Source of the DNA: Mariniflexile jejuense
GTDB lineage: Bacteria > Bacteroidota > Bacteroidia > Flavobacteriales > Flavobacteriaceae
DNA length: 64,000 bases
Direction: 5' to 3'
NCBI RefSeq assembly: GCF_042675665.1
Contig: NZ_JBHTJI010000001.1
Location: 1,426,001 to 1,490,000, forward strand
Part shown: positions 60,278 through 64,000 of the stretch, piece after piece
Position numbering within the stretch: position 1 is the first letter of the stretch
Layout: each line of letters starts with the position of its first letter
Notes under the pieces: model-generated
What the model was told of the DNA's origin: nothing
Database searches by the model: none
The model's input: only the letters and a program-made list of their open reading frames with translations
Translations under genes and position numbers: made by a program

Positions 60278-61027
60278 TTAATTGTTTTTTAAATTATCAA
60301 AATAAGGTTTATAAAGTTTCAAATCGTCTTTAATCATTGCTGAAACACCATTTCCTGTAATGGTAGCACCAGCAATGGCATCAACCTCATTATCTGTTTT
60401 ATCTTCATTTACTGGATCAGCATTTCCTTTAGCTACGGTTATACCTTTAAAGTTTCCTGTAGCATCTAATAAATGTTCGCCAATAAAATCGTCCATAAAG
60501 AAACGTTCTTTTATGTTTGCACCTAAACCAGGTGTTTCACCTTTATGATCAAAATAAGCACCTTGAATAACCATATTTTCATCTAAAGATACATAACCCC
60601 AAATAGCATCCCAAAGTCCTTTACCGTAAATTGGTGCTACATAAAATGTTTTTCCGTCTTTTTCACCTATAAATAAAGGTAATTTTCTAACGCCTCCAGA
60701 TTTTGCTTTAGCTTGTTCTTTTTTAACATCTATTAAATAAGCTTCATCATCTTCTGTTACGTTTGCTCCATCAATAACTATTTGTTTTTTGATGTATTTT
60801 GAAAATAAACTTGCAGCTTCCTGTGTAGATACGAAGGACGCACTACTTTCATCATTATTATTTACACCCATAGCATATAGAATATTTTGTTGTTTTTCTA
60901 TACGTTGGTTTTCTGAAATTTTTGGTTTTAATGAAGACGCTGTAAATGCTAATAAAGCTCCTACAATTATCACCATTGCAACTGCAAATAGTATTGTATA
61001 TGAATTTTTATCTGTTCTACTTTCCAT
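60278..61027 (-). CDS. nqrC: Na+-translocating NADH:quinone reductase subunit C
   Basis: A 249-residue subunit with one N-terminal membrane helix (about residues 8-30) and a periplasmic FMN domain. The flavin is expected on Thr222 in DAIAGATITGNG, the SGAT-type ApbE target. Further conserved stretches are GLWDAIWGYVSLD and GETPGLGANI. Linked with the ApbE gene in the window. Tight spacing with nqrB (2 bases) and nqrD (4 bases). Confidence 0.97.
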   Translation of the reverse strand: MESRTDKNSYTILFAVAMVIIVGALLAFTASSLKPKISENQRIEKQQNILYAMGVNNNDESSASFVSTQEAASLFSKYIKKQIVIDGANVTEDDEAYLIDVKKEQAKAKSGGVRKLPLFIGEKDGKTFYVAPIYGKGLWDAIWGYVSLDENMVIQGAYFDHKGETPGLGANIKERFFMDDFIGEHLLDATGNFKGITVAKGNADPVNEDKTDNEVDAIAGATITGNGVSAMIKDDLKLYKPYFDNLKNN

Positions 61028-61029
61028 GG

Positions 61030-62256
61030 TTATGCAGTTTTAGCTTTTAAACGTTTCATTCGTTGTTTCACATTTCCTTGAACCACATAATGGTCTATAG
61101 TTGGTGCAAACACATTCATTAATAAAATTGCTAACATAACACCTTCTGGGTATGCTGGATTAAATACACGTATTAAAATAGAAATGAATCCTACAAAAAA
61201 CCCGTAAATCCATTTTCCTTTGTTTGTTTGTGATGCGGTTACAGGATCGGTAGCCATAAATACAGTACCGAAAGCAAAACCACCAATAATTAGGTGTTCC
61301 CAAAACGGTGTGCTCATTAAACCGTAAAATTTGCTAGTTTCTGTAATAACACCTGCATCAACTATTTGGTTAAATATTAACCCCATTGCTATTGCTCCTA
61401 ATGCAGAAGACAACATAATTCTCCAGCTTCCTATTTTGGTGAATATTAAAAATAAGCCTCCTAATATGATTAAAAGTGTAGAGGTTTCACCAACCGATCC
61501 AGGAATAAATCCTAAGAACATATCCCATGTTGAATAGGCAACGTGTTTTCCTTGTGCTAATGTTCCTAAAATGGTTTCGCCAGAAATAGCATCTAGATTT
61601 GCACCTGCAGCTATATCTTTGGTTCTTTGTACAGCACCTTCAACCCAAACTTTATCTCCAGACATCCATGTTGGATATGCAAAGAATAAAAATGCTCTGA
61701 TTGTAAGTGCCGGATTTAGAATATTCATTCCTGTACCACCAAAAACTTCTTTTCCTATTACAACACCAAAAGCTACAGCTACTGCCAACATCCATAGTGG
61801 AATATCAACTGGCACAATTAATGGCACTAACATACCTGTTACAAGATATCCTTCTTCAACCTCGTGTTTTTTTATGATAGCGAATAAAAACTCTATCCCT
61901 AAACCTACACCGTAAGAAACAATAACCAATGGAATTATTTTCCAGAAGCCAATAAAGAAATTATCTAAAGTCCAAAATTCTGAACTAAAGAAACCTGAAG
62001 TTACTGCTTGAATATCACCAACCGCTAAGTTATGTTGATATCCTGCATTAAACATTCCGAAAATTAAACACGGTACCATTGCCATAATAACGGTGTTCAT
62101 GGTACGTTTCAAGTCATCGGCAGCTTTAATATGAGTACCATTATGTGTGGTCTCATTTGGCAAGTATAAAAAAGTATGAATTGCGTTAAACGCAGGCGCC
62201 ATTTTAGAGCCTCTATACTTTCTTTTTAAGACATGCAATCTATTTTTTAAACTCAT
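61030..62256 (-). CDS. nqrB: Na+-translocating NADH:quinone reductase subunit B
   Basis: A 408-residue membrane subunit with about ten helices, carrying riboflavin and covalent FMN. The FMN-attachment segment reads DAISGETILG with Thr228, where the usual ApbE target is SGAT: Glu227 replaces Ala. The remaining signatures (GKEVFGGTGMNILNPAL and FMATDPVTASQTNKGKWIYG) are standard. The start codon overlaps the nqrA stop (TAATG). Length is typical. Confidence 0.97.
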   Translation of the reverse strand: MSLKNRLHVLKRKYRGSKMAPAFNAIHTFLYLPNETTHNGTHIKAADDLKRTMNTVIMAMVPCLIFGMFNAGYQHNLAVGDIQAVTSGFFSSEFWTLDNFFIGFWKIIPLVIVSYGVGLGIEFLFAIIKKHEVEEGYLVTGMLVPLIVPVDIPLWMLAVAVAFGVVIGKEVFGGTGMNILNPALTIRAFLFFAYPTWMSGDKVWVEGAVQRTKDIAAGANLDAISGETILGTLAQGKHVAYSTWDMFLGFIPGSVGETSTLLIILGGLFLIFTKIGSWRIMLSSALGAIAMGLIFNQIVDAGVITETSKFYGLMSTPFWEHLIIGGFAFGTVFMATDPVTASQTNKGKWIYGFFVGFISILIRVFNPAYPEGVMLAILLMNVFAPTIDHYVVQGNVKQRMKRLKAKTA

Positions 62257-63611
62257 TATCCTATTTCTTTAAGCATTACATCTAATCCTTTTCTAATAAT
62301 CTCTTGATGCGGTTGTTTTGATACGCATACAAATTCGGTTAATGCGAAATCTTCAGGTGCAACTTCGTACATTCCTAAAGCCTCCATTTCATCTAAATCT
62401 TTATACATACAAGCTTTTAAAATTTGCATTGGATAAATATCTAAAGGAAATACCTCTTCATAACCACCAGTTACCACAAACGCACGGTGCTCACCATTTG
62501 TATTGGTATCTAAATCGTATTTTTTATTAGGGTTTAACCATGAAAATGTTAATGCTCTAGATGTAGATATTTTATTAAATACAGGTTTATTCCACCCAAA
62601 TAACTCATAATCATCACCTTCTGGTATTACTGTTATTACATTGCTATAATAATCTAAATTTCCATCTGGTTTTATTTGTTTACCACTTAATATATTTCCA
62701 GAAATAACACGAACATGTGCTCTTTGCGCAATACCTTTATCGTATATCATGGTAGCAACTTCACTACCTATTTTAGTAACAAAATATCTTGGACTTTCTA
62801 CTGAAGAACCTGCCAACGCTACAATACGTTCTGCATTAAATTTACCTGTTAAAAGCAATTCGCCTATTATTACTAAATCTTGTGCAGCAACCGTCCAAAC
62901 AACTTCGCCTTTATTTACAGGATCTACTTTATTAATTAGCGTGCCTACATTACCCGACGGATGCGGACCAGATACCTTGTGTAAAGTTACACCAGTTAAT
63001 GTTGCTAATGGTGAATTTGACTTACTACCAACCGAAACATGCACTTTACCTTCTGTAAGCTTGCCTAATGCAGTTATTGCCGCTTGTAATTCAGCCTCTT
63101 TGCCTTTTAGTGTAAAATCTAAATCGGCTGCTAATGGTGCGCTAGCATAACCTGAAATAAAAATAGCTTTTGGCATTTTATCTGGGTTTGCAATAACATC
63201 ATACGGTCGTTGTTTTACAAAAGGCCAACAACCAGAAGCTAACAAATGAGCTTTTATCTCATTTGGTTTAGCGGTATCCAGATTAAACTTACCATAATCA
63301 TGATAAGCATCTTCTTTATCTGCTTGTAATTTAATTGATAGAATTTTACGTTTTTCACCTCGTACAATTTCAATTATTTCACCAGAAACTGGCGAAACAA
63401 ACTTTACGTTTTCATTAGATTTATCGTAAAAAACAGGTTCTCCTGCCTTTACTTTCGATCCAACTTTAGAAATTAATTTAGGTATAACGCCGTGGAAATC
63501 ATCAGGCCTTAAAGTATAAAAGTTGCTTAAAATTGCCTTTTCTAAGGTTTTTTCAGCTTCACCTTTAAGTTTAATGTCTAGACCTTTTTTAATGCGAATG
63601 TCGTTTGACAT
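62256..63611 (-). CDS. nqrA: Na+-translocating NADH:quinone reductase subunit A
   Basis: A 451-residue cytoplasmic-side subunit, first gene of the nqr operon. KKGLDIKLKGEAEKTLEKAI, DFHGVIPKLISKVGSKVKAG and the GNILSGKQIKPDGNLDYYSN stretch are characteristic. It interacts with NqrB; the quinone site is at the interface. A TATTTTTG -7 box lies at 63649-63656. The overlap with nqrB suggests translational coupling. The gene is complete. Confidence 0.97.
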   Translation of the reverse strand: MSNDIRIKKGLDIKLKGEAEKTLEKAILSNFYTLRPDDFHGVIPKLISKVGSKVKAGEPVFYDKSNENVKFVSPVSGEIIEIVRGEKRKILSIKLQADKEDAYHDYGKFNLDTAKPNEIKAHLLASGCWPFVKQRPYDVIANPDKMPKAIFISGYASAPLAADLDFTLKGKEAELQAAITALGKLTEGKVHVSVGSKSNSPLATLTGVTLHKVSGPHPSGNVGTLINKVDPVNKGEVVWTVAAQDLVIIGELLLTGKFNAERIVALAGSSVESPRYFVTKIGSEVATMIYDKGIAQRAHVRVISGNILSGKQIKPDGNLDYYSNVITVIPEGDDYELFGWNKPVFNKISTSRALTFSWLNPNKKYDLDTNTNGEHRAFVVTGGYEEVFPLDIYPMQILKACMYKDLDEMEALGMYEVAPEDFALTEFVCVSKQPHQEIIRKGLDVMLKEIG

Positions 63612-63648
63612 ATTTTATATATTGAAATTATTTGTCTAAAAATCGGGG

Positions 63649-63656
63649 CAAAAATA
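63649..63656 (-). promoter_or_regulatory. -7 promoter box of the nqr operon
   Basis: TATTTTTG on the minus strand, 37 bases before the nqrA ATG (63611). No -33 TTTG at a good distance is seen. Confidence 0.45.
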
Positions 63657-63727
63657 CAAATTAATAATACAGTTTACATAATAATACTTAGTTTTTTTTT
63701 AGCAAATAGCATATATTTTTTCGGCAC

Positions 63728-63735
63728 TAAATTTG
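63728..63735 (+). promoter_or_regulatory. -7 promoter box of the T9SS plug gene
   Basis: TAAATTTG, 30 bases before the ATG at 63766; the region is shared with the divergent nqr promoter. Confidence 0.45.
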
Positions 63736-63765
63736 CCTATATTTACCAAAAAACAACTATTAAAA

Positions 63766-64000
63766 ATGCAAGTAATAAATCGCAAATTTTTTATTCCTAT
63801 TCTTCTTTTTCCTTTGTTTTGCCTTTCCCAGATTTCCGAAGTAAATCCTCCAAACTATATTAAAACCGTTAATTTTAAAGGCAATACACCCGAAACACAA
63901 TTACCTATTTTAAAACTTGGCGAATATGTTATTTTAGAATTTGATGCTTTAAACGGTAATGAAGCCGATTATTATTATAAAATAACACATTATAATTACG
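63766..64000 (+). CDS. type IX secretion system plug protein (DUF5103), 5' part
   Basis: The open reading frame starts at ATG 63766 and runs off the end of the window (78 codons). A signal peptide (residues 1-20; KFFIPILLFPLFCLSQ) is followed by NYIKTVNFKGNTPETQLPIL and LNGNEADYYYKITHYNY, the hallmarks of the T9SS plug protein family, which seals the SprA channel. The rest of the gene is outside the window. Confidence 0.8.
   Translation, partial: MQVINRKFFIPILLFPLFCLSQISEVNPPNYIKTVNFKGNTPETQLPILKLGEYVILEFDALNGNEADYYYKITHYNY

Overview
The window is AT-rich chromosomal DNA from a member of the Bacteroidota, almost certainly a marine or aquatic Flavobacteriaceae. The support is the type IX secretion plug protein at the right end, a STN/TonB receptor with FecI/FecR-type regulators, Bacteroidota -7 promoter boxes (TAnnTTTG), tRNA without encoded CCA, a Na+-translocating NADH:quinone reductase, Bacteroidota-type lipoprotein signals, and frequent TTG/GTG starts. 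No phage, IS transposase, CRISPR array or rRNA operon is visible. It is mostly housekeeping DNA with several accessory or poorly understood pockets.

Left part (1-10.9 kb): a cupin and an alpha/beta hydrolase, rluF, folD, a four-helix-bundle (S23-type) gene bracketed by inverted repeats, and ffh. Then comes a cell-surface signalling locus: a modular acidic surface lipoprotein diverges from a FecI-type sigma factor, a FecR-type anti-sigma factor and a STN/TonB receptor. The lipoprotein gene and fecR share a promoter-like element, GGTAGGAA-N20-TATAAT.

10.9-34.7 kb: CPA2-type antiporter, a secreted protein with Ca-binding-type loops that may sit in a gene cassette, valS, DUF1573 protein, a two-lobed aspartyl protease with PDZ, an aminotransferase, murB, an ECF sigma/anti-sigma pair, an operon of a Cys-rich membrane peptide, glycosyltransferase, third ECF sigma and divergent Nramp-like transporter, then lipA, gap, a TPR hybrid histidine kinase, lpxK, a Nif3-family gene, a coiled-coil protein, msrA and a lipoprotein.

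34.7-41.6 kb: a CDGSH/ferredoxin-like gene broken by an in-frame stop, then a kynurenine catabolic cluster (kynU, kmo, a zinc-ribbon membrane protein, an atypical SDR, 3-hydroxyanthranilate dioxygenase, ACMSD and an O-methyltransferase). ACMSD points to degradation toward 2-aminomuconate rather than to quinolinate and NAD.

41.6-54 kb: tatA, an M1 metallopeptidase, DUF6702 and two carboxypeptidase-regulatory-like paralogues, pepE, tRNA-Gly(UCC), two acetyltransferases, an ankyrin protein, gpmI, a HAD-like hydrolase, and a tight map-DUF3050-methyltransferase operon.

54-64 kb: a sodium bioenergetics block. apbE (flavinyl transferase needed by NqrB/NqrC), a small uncharacterised partner, an SLC13-type Na+-coupled transporter, a Cys-motif protein and the six-gene nqrABCDEF operon lie together, followed by the start of the T9SS plug protein gene. 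Intergenic regions carry at least four copies of a dispersed repeat (ends GGGCGT and ATCCCTNACGC) and two copies of a CAGTNN-type repeat element.
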